A stretch of 31,219 nucleotides of DNA from a virus: positions 1-31,219 of IMG/VR virus record IMGVR_UViG_3300024999_001395. One strand, written 5' to 3'. This document shows, piece by piece, positions 19,865 to 29,475 of the stretch (within the stretch, counting starts at the first letter, position 1; each line of letters begins with the position of its first letter). The notes under the pieces were generated by a model. The model saw nothing but the letters and a program-made list of their open reading frames with translations, did not search any database and was not told the origin of the DNA. A program made the translations under genes and the position numbers.

Positions 19865-20040
19865 AGAGTAAGGAGAAAGAGGTATTGATAACCGGGTTAT
19901 TTATAATCTTCGTCTTGTTTGGTGATATGTTTGGTGGATCTGTCTTTAAGTGGGTATGGATAATAGGCGTGAGCGCATTGTTTTTGTTCTTCGCCATAGT
20001 CAAGGACGATGATAAACCCAAAAAGTTTGAGAGGGAATAA
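19861..20040 (+). CDS. 59-residue two-helix membrane protein
   Basis: Starts in an ATGA overlap with the preceding gene; GGAGGTGA lies 10 nt upstream. Charged N-terminus (MKSKEKE), two hydrophobic helices (VLITGLFIIFVLFGDMF; WVWIIGVSALFLFFAIV) and a Lys/Asp-rich tail. The pair has its own terminator, so it is an independently transcribed cassette (moron-like). Function unknown. Confidence 0.65.
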   Translation: MKSKEKEVLITGLFIIFVLFGDMFGGSVFKWVWIIGVSALFLFFAIVKDDDKPKKFERE

Positions 20041-20055
20041 ACCCTCTCTTTTATT
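20029..20055. terminator. Bidirectional terminator
   Basis: GAGAGGG and CCCTCTC flank AATAAA; a T-rich run follows on the plus strand and the reverse holds for the minus strand. It ends the two-gene cassette and separates the ejection protein gene from it. Confidence 0.75.
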
Positions 20056-23000
20056 TTGCCTTAAATTTATCATTGGTTTCCTTGGCTAGTTTGAGCATTT
20101 GGATTTGATATGCCCTAATTCGTGATTCCTTTTCTTCCCTGGATAAATCGCTTGCTTGAATTCTATCGACTTCCTTGCGAATATCACTCAGTTTATCATT
20201 AGTCTTATTGAATAGCTTTTTGTACTGCTGCCCAACTTCTAACGATTTATCTCCTGTTGCCTTAGAATCACTTGCGCTAGTGTCTATCCTATTCTTGGTG
20301 GTGTAGAAATCGCCTAAAACATCACTTGAGAAAACAGGGTCCGCGGTGACTTGCTTCTTTAATGTTCCTGCTACACTTGCATTTTTGGTTAGTGCCGGGA
20401 TACCAAGTTGAGCAACTCCCCCTAAATAACTCTTTGCTAGGTAATCTATGTTTTGAGGTGATTTATTAATCGCTTTGCCTAACATCTTAGCAGGTTCGCT
20501 CGTTTTCTCGTCAAACTGCAAATAAGGGGATAACCGGGAAACGGAGCCGGAAACAATCGGTCTATCCATGAAATCCTTATTGGAACGAACGTCATTTAAT
20601 GGTGCAAGGATTGATCTCGTAGGGGGCATAAAGTTTGTTTTTACCGTCTCCATGAATCGGTTAAAAGCATCCGGGTCACTGTCTTGCCATTGCCTCATAG
20701 CTCTTTCAACCGAGCTCCCGAATATAACGCCAATCTCTCTAGGCTTAGGTATCTTCAGGAATGTTCCATTACTCTTTGGAATTAAGAAGTTATTATCCTT
20801 GATGTAATCGCTCAATTGTTGATAAGCAGGATTATTGTGGTTGAGTTGATACAACATGATTGAGGGGAATGTCACGGCAGTAAGGGCTTTAGCACTTGCT
20901 TGCACTGGATTATCAAGGAATGTCCTTCTAAACTTATCTATACCTTGCCAAGCTGCATTCAGGTAAGGCATGACGGAGTCCGCTTCTTTAATGATATTCC
21001 CTGTCCTGCTAAAGTTTGTTGTAACATCGTTCGCTTCGTATAGCCCTTTAATCTTACTAGAATAATCTCCGGCCTTAGAAATCCTCTTGAACTCTGCTAA
21101 TCTTGGGGCTGTTTCCACAGTATTGTTGAGTCTCTCCAATCCTCCTAATGCTGTCTTAAAAGGATGTTTTACGGCATAGCCGGGTAATAGTCTTGCTTTG
21201 CTTTCTGCTAGTGTATTGCGACTAGATGAAACTGAACTAGAGGCATAACCCCCACCCATAGCCTTGTAGGACTTATAAAGCTCTTTATTTCCTGCAACGT
21301 CAATGATTGATCCTAATAAGTCTTTACCAAATACAAAGGGATTGTTCGTACTCTTTGAGTTAATGTAGGCCGTTGGTATGTCTCTCCAAATATTACGAGC
21401 TAGGCCAAACATAGGGTTAATCCCGGTTGTTAAGTTCTTCATGACACTTGTTACTCTGCCGAGTGCTGCAATCACTATCTGTTGAGCTTGTGGTTTAAGG
21501 TTCGTTAGGGCATCAAGAAGAAGGGGATCGTTAACTTTTACGTGTACTTTTTCACCATCTATTAACCCGGTGACGATATTACCAAGATCAAGCCTTTGTT
21601 TTTTAGCATTAAAAACATCATCAAACTGTCGATTGAATGATTCTACAACTCCGTCGATACCATCCCTTTCAAGGACCTGGTTAATATCATCCATAAATCC
21701 TTGTCTAAGCTGTTTGTTATCCGGTATTACTTCGGCCCATCCCTTGAATTCTTCGGGGTTCTTCTTGAGATTGCGAATAATCGTTTGCATAACTTCGTTA
21801 CGTTTTGCAACTTTAACATACTGTTCCGTATGCTCCATGATAACTTCTAAAGGGCTTATGATTTGCCTTTGTGATCCGGTTCGAGCCTTAACCGGATTAG
21901 ATTGCCCTGCGAATCCTCTTTTTGTTCCGTTAAATGGAGTCTTTTCTAATTCGCTAAAGAATCTATTGTTGGGTACATAGTGGGGGTTTTCCGTGATCCA
22001 TTTGCCCCACGCTTCCGGCGATACAATTCCAGTATCAACCAACCATGCTTTACTTAATTTATTTTGGTACTCGTAAAGCTTAGTTGATAGCTCTTTGAAT
22101 TCAGGATGTATAGACTCATACTCCCTAACCTTGGCCTCTGACATTCCGGGGGTCATATTCATTTCGTCCGGGAATACCTTCTCGCCTAATTGCATCCTCG
22201 TAATAGCGTGTTTATTGACTAGATAATCATCAAACTCTTTTGCTACCTTTTTGTTTTTCAGCTTCTTTGTGATTGATTTCAATGAATCCCCGATTACCTC
22301 ACCCTTTGAGTTGACTAGATTTTCCTCTAGGATATGACTCGTTATGCTCCCGGTTCCTTTGCTGTTCAAGGCCAACATATAGGACTTATCTTGAGGGGAG
22401 AGTTTTTGTCCGGTTATACCTTCAACATACTTATCAAGTTGATTAAAACGGTGCAGGTTATCCGTTGTCTTGATATATGCGTTTGTCCTAATGGCTTCGG
22501 CATTAATAGGCTGCCTTTCAGTTCTCGTTACTATATGCTTTGCTGTGTCCGGTAACTCCGGGATGCTATTATTGAATGTTTGCAATCTCATGGGTATACG
22601 TGGTTCGATCACTTCATGAGCGAATCCGGCATTGTTCTCTGCTCTAGGCTGTTCTGCCGGAACTTCGCTACGAATAGGCTGTTGTTCTGGAATTTTATCC
22701 TTATTAGTCCACGTTAAACGCCCGGTGTTTTTAGTTTCCCTTGGTTTAAGGGGAACATTCAGTTTAGGTTTTGGTGGAGTGTTAGGGGGAAGTGTGCCGG
22801 ATAGGCTTAATATTTGTTGCTTTGCAACATCTCCACTAGTTAAACCCTGCTTCGTTAATGCCTTGAAGACATCTCCATTAGCTTCTTTGAATGCGGATAC
22901 AGGCATTGACCCTATTAACTTGTCTGCCTTAAACTCTGCCTCTAAACGGTGCGGTCCATCTCCCAAATACTTACCCTTGTAAATTGCTACGTTAGGATGT

Positions 23001-24682
23001 TCCCATCCTTCACGCTTCATCCATTCGATAAGCCTAGGAGCGTCCTTTAATTTAAATCCAGTAATACCGCTATGCGCTTCTGTACCAAGGCCCATATCTA
23101 TGCCTAATGGCCCTGATGGGGTGCTTTTACGCCCAGCTAAATCTTTACTAGGTGTCCGCACTGTTCGTATAAAGTAATCGTCACTCTTTGCCATTTCGTC
23201 GAAGTTTGTCTTAGTCAATGGCTTGGGGGGTAATTCTCTTCGTTTTAGTTTTGGCATAGTATCAAGCGTTCTTTTCCCAGGTAACTCACTCTTCAACATC
23301 TGCAACGTATTATCCAATGCCGAATATTCAGGGTCCCTCAATGCCAAAGCTTCGGCCTCTGCTCGATAATTTTTTGGCTTATAAGCAGAATCACTAATGG
23401 CTGCTAACAATTCGTCACTCGACATACCTAATGTATCGGAAACCTCGTCCAGTGGCCGCCCGGCGCGGTCATTGCGAATCCAATTTGGTATAACCTTGCG
23501 TTCCTCAAATATCCCATCGTTTGCCTGCTTAATGCCGCCCATATCCTTGATCTTCTTGCGAATAGACCCTATAGGCGTTTGCTCATCGGCTTGCTTTATC
23601 ATGGTTTCGATATCGTCAACTTGCTTATTCATCCGGGTAGTAATCTCTTCGATATCGGTATTCTTGCGATAAGACTTAATAGGTTTGCCAAACGCATCTA
23701 AGCCCTCATATTTAGTACGCTTACCAATACCTAAAGAATTATCAATCCCCTCCTGCAATGTTTTGCGTGCCATAGGCGTATCTACAGAGCCTATAGGAAG
23801 GTTTTTAAATACCTTATTTAACTCCGATTGCCTTAATTCATAAGCTCGTTGTTGTGGTGTTGTGGTGCTTTTGATTTTATAGTTTGGACTTGGTTGTTTT
23901 TGAGCTAATAGATTTGTTTGGGCATCCATCTTGGTAATAGGATTTCGGTAAGCGTTTTGAATATCATCAAGGGGATTTGATTTCATTTCTGGTAGTTTTG
24001 TCAGCTTGTTAAATTTAGAATAGTCAATTCCGGTCTTAGCTCCCCTTAAAGCTAATTGTCCTGCGCCATGTAAAACAGTACCACCCAACGCCATTAATGG
24101 GGCTTCTTTGACTCTCTCTGCGAATCCTTCTGCGCCATCCTTATTCATGGCAGTTTCTAATGCGTTGATTGGTAGTCCGTAGGTTGTCCCTGCTCTTACA
24201 CCTGTTCCCAATGCAGGGGTTAATGCTTTTGGCAAAAGTCCTGTTGCCCTAGAGATAGGTGCAGTTTTCGCCAATGCTCCTAGGGGTTTAGCTAGTAGCG
24301 CATCCCCCCCGATCCATAAAGGAAGATCCGCAACCATCCCACTACCAAACGAGAGAGCTTTTTGCCCGAATGTTTCAGGTTCAGGAAGAGTGGAGAGGTC
24401 CACCTTCCTCCCTGTTATCTTCTCGGCTAGTGGCGTTAATGCTCTCCCTGTTAGTGATCCAAGAGTACCTTTAATGAACGCACTTTTGTAGTCTGGTGCG
24501 GATTTCGCAAGAGCATGAGAGGGCATAAGTTGGTTGGTCGAAAATGACATAGGGGGAGATTTAACAGGGGTAGTAAAGACAGGTGCAGGGTTAATATATT
24601 CAATGTTCTCTTTGGCAAGTTTAGCTTTTTCTTCAAATGGGTTTTTATATTTAGATCCACGAGGATTGAGCCACATAGTCAT
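20051..24682 (-). CDS. Giant internal virion / DNA ejection protein
   Basis: 1543 residues. A variable Pro-rich N-terminus, a hydrophobic Gly/Ala/Leu segment (about 100-210), then long helical and mixed regions. A block near residue 1090 (SVMKNLTTGINPMFGLARNIWRDI) looks like the large-polyvalent-protein LPD38 type common in podovirus ejection proteins, and the C-terminus is coiled coil (LSDIRKEVDRIQAS ...). Such proteins leave the capsid with the DNA and form a conduit through the envelope, comparable in role to T7 gp16. GGGGG precedes the ATG. No lytic transglycosylase motif was seen. Confidence 0.75.
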   Translation of the reverse strand: MTMWLNPRGSKYKNPFEEKAKLAKENIEYINPAPVFTTPVKSPPMSFSTNQLMPSHALAKSAPDYKSAFIKGTLGSLTGRALTPLAEKITGRKVDLSTLPEPETFGQKALSFGSGMVADLPLWIGGDALLAKPLGALAKTAPISRATGLLPKALTPALGTGVRAGTTYGLPINALETAMNKDGAEGFAERVKEAPLMALGGTVLHGAGQLALRGAKTGIDYSKFNKLTKLPEMKSNPLDDIQNAYRNPITKMDAQTNLLAQKQPSPNYKIKSTTTPQQRAYELRQSELNKVFKNLPIGSVDTPMARKTLQEGIDNSLGIGKRTKYEGLDAFGKPIKSYRKNTDIEEITTRMNKQVDDIETMIKQADEQTPIGSIRKKIKDMGGIKQANDGIFEERKVIPNWIRNDRAGRPLDEVSDTLGMSSDELLAAISDSAYKPKNYRAEAEALALRDPEYSALDNTLQMLKSELPGKRTLDTMPKLKRRELPPKPLTKTNFDEMAKSDDYFIRTVRTPSKDLAGRKSTPSGPLGIDMGLGTEAHSGITGFKLKDAPRLIEWMKREGWEHPNVAIYKGKYLGDGPHRLEAEFKADKLIGSMPVSAFKEANGDVFKALTKQGLTSGDVAKQQILSLSGTLPPNTPPKPKLNVPLKPRETKNTGRLTWTNKDKIPEQQPIRSEVPAEQPRAENNAGFAHEVIEPRIPMRLQTFNNSIPELPDTAKHIVTRTERQPINAEAIRTNAYIKTTDNLHRFNQLDKYVEGITGQKLSPQDKSYMLALNSKGTGSITSHILEENLVNSKGEVIGDSLKSITKKLKNKKVAKEFDDYLVNKHAITRMQLGEKVFPDEMNMTPGMSEAKVREYESIHPEFKELSTKLYEYQNKLSKAWLVDTGIVSPEAWGKWITENPHYVPNNRFFSELEKTPFNGTKRGFAGQSNPVKARTGSQRQIISPLEVIMEHTEQYVKVAKRNEVMQTIIRNLKKNPEEFKGWAEVIPDNKQLRQGFMDDINQVLERDGIDGVVESFNRQFDDVFNAKKQRLDLGNIVTGLIDGEKVHVKVNDPLLLDALTNLKPQAQQIVIAALGRVTSVMKNLTTGINPMFGLARNIWRDIPTAYINSKSTNNPFVFGKDLLGSIIDVAGNKELYKSYKAMGGGYASSSVSSSRNTLAESKARLLPGYAVKHPFKTALGGLERLNNTVETAPRLAEFKRISKAGDYSSKIKGLYEANDVTTNFSRTGNIIKEADSVMPYLNAAWQGIDKFRRTFLDNPVQASAKALTAVTFPSIMLYQLNHNNPAYQQLSDYIKDNNFLIPKSNGTFLKIPKPREIGVIFGSSVERAMRQWQDSDPDAFNRFMETVKTNFMPPTRSILAPLNDVRSNKDFMDRPIVSGSVSRLSPYLQFDEKTSEPAKMLGKAINKSPQNIDYLAKSYLGGVAQLGIPALTKNASVAGTLKKQVTADPVFSSDVLGDFYTTKNRIDTSASDSKATGDKSLEVGQQYKKLFNKTNDKLSDIRKEVDRIQASDLSREEKESRIRAYQIQMLKLAKETNDKFKAK

Positions 24683-24693
24683 AAGATTCCCCC

Positions 24694-25935
24694 TTACCTG
24701 GGTAGATACTGCCAGTTATCCATCGGGACACTGTTTGTCATATTCTTGAGAAGTTGTACATCGTACTTCTTGGCTGCCGCCGTTCCGTTCTTGACCATTT
24801 CATCTATATCATTGTTTAATTCTGGAACAGTTGCGCCACTTCCTAATGCCGCCGCTAATTGTTCGGCCATAGTCCTTGTTGCAGAGTTGGCATTACTTAG
24901 CTTTTCGTAAGTGCTATATCCTCCACTACTTCCCGAACTACTCTTTGAACTACTCCTACTACCACCCCCTCCTGAACTACCCGACTTTGCCAGTGTTGCA
25001 TATCTATACTTCTCATCTAAAGCTGCCTGTTCTTGTTGGAACTTCATCTGTGCTGCCCTATATGCTTCATCTGCGGTAAAGCCTTTCTCTTGGAATTGTT
25101 GTTGCCACGTCTGAGCCTCTTTTTGTAGTTGTAGACTCTCTATTCTATAGGCTTGATCCTGTTCGGCAGTCCTAGCTTGAAGAGTCTGTTCGCCGTTGTA
25201 CATTCCGGTCAATCCTGCTTGCTGCAGTCCTAGATTGGCGTTGAATTGACTTTCTGATTGATTATATTGCCTATCTAGGTTCATCTGTTGCAGGTAGTTT
25301 TGAAGGTATTGCGCTTGTATTCCCGCCTCTGCTCCCACTAAATCTGATTCATAAGCATTGTTGACATCCGTTACCCTTCGAGCATTATCCGACAGTTCGC
25401 TTGCCTCCGCTTGCCCTAACTCTCCATATTGCCTTTGATAAGCCATATTATTAAGGAGTTGTCCTTGTCCGGCTATGCCTGAACGATTACCCCCACGTTG
25501 TGCCATATATTCATCAAAACTTCGTGCTGTTTGTTTTGCTGTGACTCCTGCTTGCATCTTCTCTTTTTGATAGGTTGGTTCGATTACTGCGCGTTCTGCT
25601 GTTAGGTTAGAGAGAGATGAATTACGTTGTTTGTCGAGTGCAGCCGTTGAAGCTTTTAATTGAGCTCGCTTGAGTGCATTTAATTGGTCTTGATAGGGTG
25701 ATGCACTTCTTGAGGATGAGCCACCACCTCCACCTGATGAGCCGCCACCGTAGGAACTATAGGCTTTATCATAATCAGCTTGCGTTCCTGAGCCTGTTGT
25801 GGTTTTGCCTGTCGCTAAATCTTTAATAGAATATGTCCCTGTATTGGCATTATAGGAGCCGCTTTTTGTTCCGACCGTCATTCCACCCTTGTCTTCCGTG
25901 ACATTACCAACACCTTTTATGGTTTTAACTGCCAT
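24694..25935 (-). CDS. Coiled-coil internal virion protein
   Basis: 413 residues. Gly/Ser-rich linkers (about 60-80 and 318-345) flank a long Gln/Ala-rich helical core (about 80-315) with heptad-like repeats. The composition and position, directly before the giant ejection protein, match the smaller ejection proteins of podoviruses such as T7 gp14/gp15. AAAGGATGG precedes the ATG. No catalytic motif. Confidence 0.65.
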   Translation of the reverse strand: MAVKTIKGVGNVTEDKGGMTVGTKSGSYNANTGTYSIKDLATGKTTTGSGTQADYDKAYSSYGGGSSGGGGGSSSRSASPYQDQLNALKRAQLKASTAALDKQRNSSLSNLTAERAVIEPTYQKEKMQAGVTAKQTARSFDEYMAQRGGNRSGIAGQGQLLNNMAYQRQYGELGQAEASELSDNARRVTDVNNAYESDLVGAEAGIQAQYLQNYLQQMNLDRQYNQSESQFNANLGLQQAGLTGMYNGEQTLQARTAEQDQAYRIESLQLQKEAQTWQQQFQEKGFTADEAYRAAQMKFQQEQAALDEKYRYATLAKSGSSGGGGSRSSSKSSSGSSGGYSTYEKLSNANSATRTMAEQLAAALGSGATVPELNNDIDEMVKNGTAAAKKYDVQLLKNMTNSVPMDNWQYLPR

Positions 25936-25963
25936 AGTTCACCATCCTTTCGAGACATAAGAA

Positions 25964-25984
25964 AAGAGGGTGTTTAGCCCTCTA
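25964..25984 (-). terminator. Terminator inside the late operon
   Basis: AGAGGG (25965-25970) / CCCTCT (25978-25983) followed on the minus strand by TTTTC. It overlaps the stop region of the 55-residue gene, so it may moderate expression of the ejection genes. Confidence 0.6.
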
Positions 25985-26141
25985 TAGGTGCGATTTTATC
26001 CTGAAAACCATCAGCCACTAGCATTGCATCAACCGAATCCTTCAATGTCGTATACCGAGAAATCTTAAAAACTGCTAAATAATCAAGTCTTCCTTCTTCG
26101 ATTCCTTCTGCAAGATATAGAGCCATCTTGTTCACCTCCAT
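25974..26141 (-). CDS. XkdX-like small tail-region protein
   Basis: 55 residues from the ATG at 26141 (AGGAGGAAATACA upstream); a second ATG at 26126 also has GGAGGTG. The core MALYLAEGIEEGRLDYLAVF resembles XkdX-like small proteins encoded after tail fibre genes in Gram-positive phages. Function unknown; presumably structural or assembly-related. Confidence 0.65.
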   Translation of the reverse strand: MEVNKMALYLAEGIEEGRLDYLAVFKISRYTTLKDSVDAMLVADGFQDKIAPIEG

Positions 26142-26152
26142 TGTATTTCCTC

Positions 26153-26437
26153 CTAAAAGTTCATTACGACAAAATCCATAGCTCCTTGGAGCGCGGTGTA
26201 CTTTTCCTGCAATATCTCAAGGTCTGATTTTTGGTCTAGTGGTTCGGATGTGGATATTGGTTCAATGTATTCGATGCTTGTGATTTCTCCATTAACCTCC
26301 GTAAATGAGCATGGAATTACTCCTATAGAATCGTATAATTCCTTTGTTATTTCTCGGTATCCTTCTGGTAACTCAAGAAGGTCTGAAATTTCGTTCTTTG
26401 ACGTTATTTTATTATCACTTGTAGAAATGAAATACAT
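26153..26437 (-). CDS. Small fibre-associated protein (XkdW-like)
   Basis: 94 residues. Beta strand N-terminus, then LLELPEGYREITKELYDSIGVIP, and a C-terminal coiled coil (LDQKSDLEILQEKYTALQGAMDFVVMNF). Similar proteins follow tail fibre genes and may act as chaperones or trimer caps. GGGGG ribosome site. Family similarity is by pattern only. Confidence 0.55.
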   Translation of the reverse strand: MYFISTSDNKITSKNEISDLLELPEGYREITKELYDSIGVIPCSFTEVNGEITSIEYIEPISTSEPLDQKSDLEILQEKYTALQGAMDFVVMNF

Positions 26438-26440
26438 AAT

Positions 26441-27214
26441 TTACCCCCTTGCTATATACTCAAAGGTTTGAGATACACCGTCTATTACCGAACTTGTACT
26501 GTTGTACGCTTTTATAATTAAATTGCTACCAGATATATAAGCATCCGACAATTTAATGCTTGTGCCTGCAAAGAACGTTCCTACATTAGCAATGCCAACA
26601 GGCGTATCGGCTGTTTCGCCAAGCCCTGTATTAACAGGTGTTATCCTTGGAACATAACCCTCCTGACTTGATATGCTGTAATTATTTAAAATGGCGTAAT
26701 TAAGCCCTCTGAATAATTTCATTTGTGCCGACCCAACTTCAATATCAACCTCGTCCATTGATTCTGTTATTGGAATAGTGATGGTTACATAGGTGTAAAC
26801 GTATGGCCCTGCACCAGTTCTTACAGGAAAACTCGCTGTTTGTGTTGACACGCCTCTTATCATTACAGGCATTTGAGCCGTTGGCATTTTTCCTTCTGCA
26901 CCCAAACTAGCAAGTCCGTTTGCTACTCCTTTTGTCGCAATAAACGAAGCAAGTCGTTCCTTAATTTGCCCCGCAACATCTGAAAGTTTGATATCAAGTA
27001 TTGACCCATCTGGAAATTCACCTAAAATAGCATTGACTAAATCTAGTTTTGTTGCAAAATCTAAGTCTAACTGATCGCATAAGGCTATTAAATAAGTTTT
27101 AGCATCTGCCCCTGTTTTATCAAATAACGCCCTTACTGCAAGGGATTGACCCTGAACAATGGTTTCAAGACTTTGAATATTATTAACTGGAAATTCAGGT
27201 CTAATTAGTGTCAT
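26441..27214 (-). CDS. Tail fibre-like protein
   Basis: 257 residues. The N-terminus contains SLAVRALFDKTGADAKTYL, an element common in Gram-positive phage fibre proteins, followed by a short helix and a beta-rich C-terminal half (about 120-257) with many Thr/Ser/Gly residues suitable for receptor binding. The start overlaps the tail hub stop as ATGA. It would form the host-contact fibre of a short tail. Confidence 0.65.
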   Translation of the reverse strand: MTLIRPEFPVNNIQSLETIVQGQSLAVRALFDKTGADAKTYLIALCDQLDLDFATKLDLVNAILGEFPDGSILDIKLSDVAGQIKERLASFIATKGVANGLASLGAEGKMPTAQMPVMIRGVSTQTASFPVRTGAGPYVYTYVTITIPITESMDEVDIEVGSAQMKLFRGLNYAILNNYSISSQEGYVPRITPVNTGLGETADTPVGIANVGTFFAGTSIKLSDAYISGSNLIIKAYNSTSSVIDGVSQTFEYIARG

Positions 27215-28971
27215 TTTGTAGCCCCCTGCTCCTCTGCGCCTACCTTAAAAGCAAGGATAGTGCAGGTTTCACCTAGTTTACCGTTCGTCAATCTAAACTG
27301 AATATAAGTATATTTCTTGGCCCTTATCTTTCTGCGGAATGTTTGAGGGTTTCTGTTTGTCAGGAAAGAGAATTTATCAAAATTGATGTTGTTGAAATCG
27401 AGGAGTCTATACTCGATTAATTTGCTGATGGGTTTCCAATCGTTTTGCCTATTGGTTCTATAGTAGACATTTAGTGATGTTTGGGCATCGGGAAGGATTG
27501 AAGCGAAGATTTCCCTTGAGTTCTTGCGAAGCTCAAGCGATCCCCAATGGTTAAAGCCTGTAATGATATCGTCATTGACTAATACGCCATTATCATCCGT
27601 TCCCTCGAATCGCTCTATTGTACCCTGAGATCCATAGTAAACCTGACCATCTATATCAAGGAAGCACGTACCACTAACATTGTCATAGATATACATGGTG
27701 TTGTTTCCGTAGTTCCAGATATACACCATATCTTCAACATTGCACCAATACTCTTTCTCTCGCTGATAATCGAAGGTTATTGCTTTGGTTAAATCTATTG
27801 CTGATAGGGATTGCCTTAGTCTCTCGCTGATTACTTCGGCGTTTCTCTCGTCTTCTACTGCGGTTGATGTCCATTCCCACCATGATTGTTTTGCAAGGCT
27901 TACAGGGTTGTTTCTGACGATCTGCACAGCATTGTAAGCCTCATTGCCTACCTTCTCATTCAGATCATAAACAGGATAGTCCCAAGCCTCTGCTACCGTG
28001 TTCCACTCTGGATAGCTAAAGTGTGTTCCGTTCTCCTTGAAGATGATTTGTCGAGAATATTGAGGTTTTATATCAGTGATGGCGAATTCATCCGAGCCAA
28101 TATAAGTGTAGTTTATGACAGGGAAGTAATTTGCTTTGAGTGTACCGGACCATGTTCTTCTGTTCTTGTGATCTGGATTTCCCCATAAAAAAATGGCCGT
28201 GTCATTGCCAGGGCCGTTTATCATAGCATATTTATTTTTCTTGACGATGTCTGCATTTCCAGATTCTACTTTAGTCCATCCTATAATCACTTCAACTTCA
28301 TCAGCAGGAGCAGACGAGAAGGTGACCACTCCTGTCGTTCTATTGACTGTGAAATGTGTTACTTCCGTCTTCTCTACTCCATCAATAGTACAGGTTAAGA
28401 GATCAGCGTCTAGTCCTTTTTCTGCTAATTGATAGGCTGTTGCTGTACCATTGGCGAAGAATTCCTGCTTCTTCTTACCTGTGAGAAGGTTAATGGGTTC
28501 ATAGGCTGTGCCTCCACCCTCCGGCGGCGTTCCGATTGATATAGTAGGGGTATATGGTTCAACATCCTTGAAGGTTGTTCCGTCATATTCTTTGTACTCT
28601 ACTCCATTGAGGAAGTAGAGCTTTCCGTCGAAGTAGAAGATGGTTGTTCGTGCATCCGTTAGTGTTCCTATCTCCGTGTTAGTATCTGCGGTGAAATCAT
28701 ACTCATAAACTTTGCCATCATTACAGGAGATGAGGACGCTCTTTCCGCCGATTGTTCCGGCCCACATACCATTGACATCTTTTGTGTTTGCGTAGTCAAT
28801 GAAGGTTTTGTGGCCTAACCTTTTTTGTGGCTTGTAGTTCTGCGTGATTCGCCAGTTAACCTGCGAAGTTGCCTGACCGATTTCGATTTCAGTTTCCCCA
28901 ACTGCTTGATTTATTCCAAGAAAACGAGATATCTCGATAGGATCAGGAGGTCTGCTTGGTGTATATGACAT
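27211..28971 (-). CDS. P22 gp10-like tail hub / stabilisation protein
   Basis: 586 residues. Beta-propeller-like repeats with Asp/Gly-rich turns (for example DGKLYFLNGVEYKEYDGTTF; KSVLISCNDGKVYEYDF) and aromatic-rich strands resemble the packaged-DNA-stabilisation proteins of P22-like phages (gp10) that close the portal and form the tail hub. A middle insert (about 165-230) is probably an additional beta domain. AGGAGG precedes the ATG. The identity rests on layout and repeat style, so moderate certainty. Confidence 0.65.
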   Translation of the reverse strand: MSYTPSRPPDPIEISRFLGINQAVGETEIEIGQATSQVNWRITQNYKPQKRLGHKTFIDYANTKDVNGMWAGTIGGKSVLISCNDGKVYEYDFTADTNTEIGTLTDARTTIFYFDGKLYFLNGVEYKEYDGTTFKDVEPYTPTISIGTPPEGGGTAYEPINLLTGKKKQEFFANGTATAYQLAEKGLDADLLTCTIDGVEKTEVTHFTVNRTTGVVTFSSAPADEVEVIIGWTKVESGNADIVKKNKYAMINGPGNDTAIFLWGNPDHKNRRTWSGTLKANYFPVINYTYIGSDEFAITDIKPQYSRQIIFKENGTHFSYPEWNTVAEAWDYPVYDLNEKVGNEAYNAVQIVRNNPVSLAKQSWWEWTSTAVEDERNAEVISERLRQSLSAIDLTKAITFDYQREKEYWCNVEDMVYIWNYGNNTMYIYDNVSGTCFLDIDGQVYYGSQGTIERFEGTDDNGVLVNDDIITGFNHWGSLELRKNSREIFASILPDAQTSLNVYYRTNRQNDWKPISKLIEYRLLDFNNINFDKFSFLTNRNPQTFRRKIRAKKYTYIQFRLTNGKLGETCTILAFKVGAEEQGATK

Positions 28972-28972
28972 T

Positions 28973-29374
28973 TTATACCTCCTCGACTAATGGTGCATAT
29001 ACGTCTAAGATTTCAGTTTCAGACGCTTTATTCACGCACTTTCGTTTGAGTTGCTCATATTTGTCTTCAAAGAAAACGACTAATTCCTTATTCTCAAAAG
29101 GTGCGAGGCGTGCCGTTACGTAGTAGACAATGGCTTGATCTGCTTTATAGTTCACTTCGGTTAAATCTGTAATGGCTGTGAGCGTGTCGGGCTCCGTTTT
29201 GGTTAAGTCTAGTCTCGATTGTTCATATAACTCTTTGTGTGCCATATCACATAGGAGGATTGATTTACCTTGCATATCAATAACTTCAGCATCAGGGATA
29301 ATAACCCCATCGTCTGAGTATTCATCGAGGAGTGTTCGGGCTTTTAGAAATAGGTTTTGGACCGTTTCGGGCAA
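28973..29374 (-). CDS. Head-tail adaptor-like protein
   Basis: About 133 residues from a TTG at 29374 (GAGGTGA 5 nt before it); a GTG at 29383 has a badly placed site. Mostly helical (ARTLLDEYSDDGVIIPDAEVID ... AHKELYEQSRL ... FFEDKYEQLKRKCV), like adaptor proteins that sit between portal and tail in podoviruses. It stands one base before the hub gene, which supports this role. No firm family. Confidence 0.5.
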   Translation of the reverse strand: MPETVQNLFLKARTLLDEYSDDGVIIPDAEVIDMQGKSILLCDMAHKELYEQSRLDLTKTEPDTLTAITDLTEVNYKADQAIVYYVTARLAPFENKELVVFFEDKYEQLKRKCVNKASETEILDVYAPLVEEV

Positions 29375-29431
29375 TATTATCACCTCTTTCTAGTGAACGT
29401 CGGGTTTTGTATCTTTAGCGAAGGTTTTATG

Positions 29432-29445
29432 GAGTATTTATACTC
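29432..29445. repeat. 14-bp palindrome in the spike-adaptor gap
   Basis: GAGTATTTATACTC, a perfect palindrome in the 100-nt gap between the spike gene and the adaptor gene. May be an operator or a small hairpin; no T run follows. Confidence 0.3.
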
Positions 29446-29475
29446 GTAATGTTATTGGTCATCAGCTGCGAACTA

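Noticed and set aside
19779-20021. 80-codon minus-strand frame
   Set aside because: It is the shadow of the two small plus-strand membrane genes, which have good ribosome sites and an ATGA overlap; this frame has neither.
20568-25114. Plus-strand frames within the ejection and virion protein genes
   Set aside because: All run antisense to long minus-strand genes with consistent ribosome sites and have no coding features.
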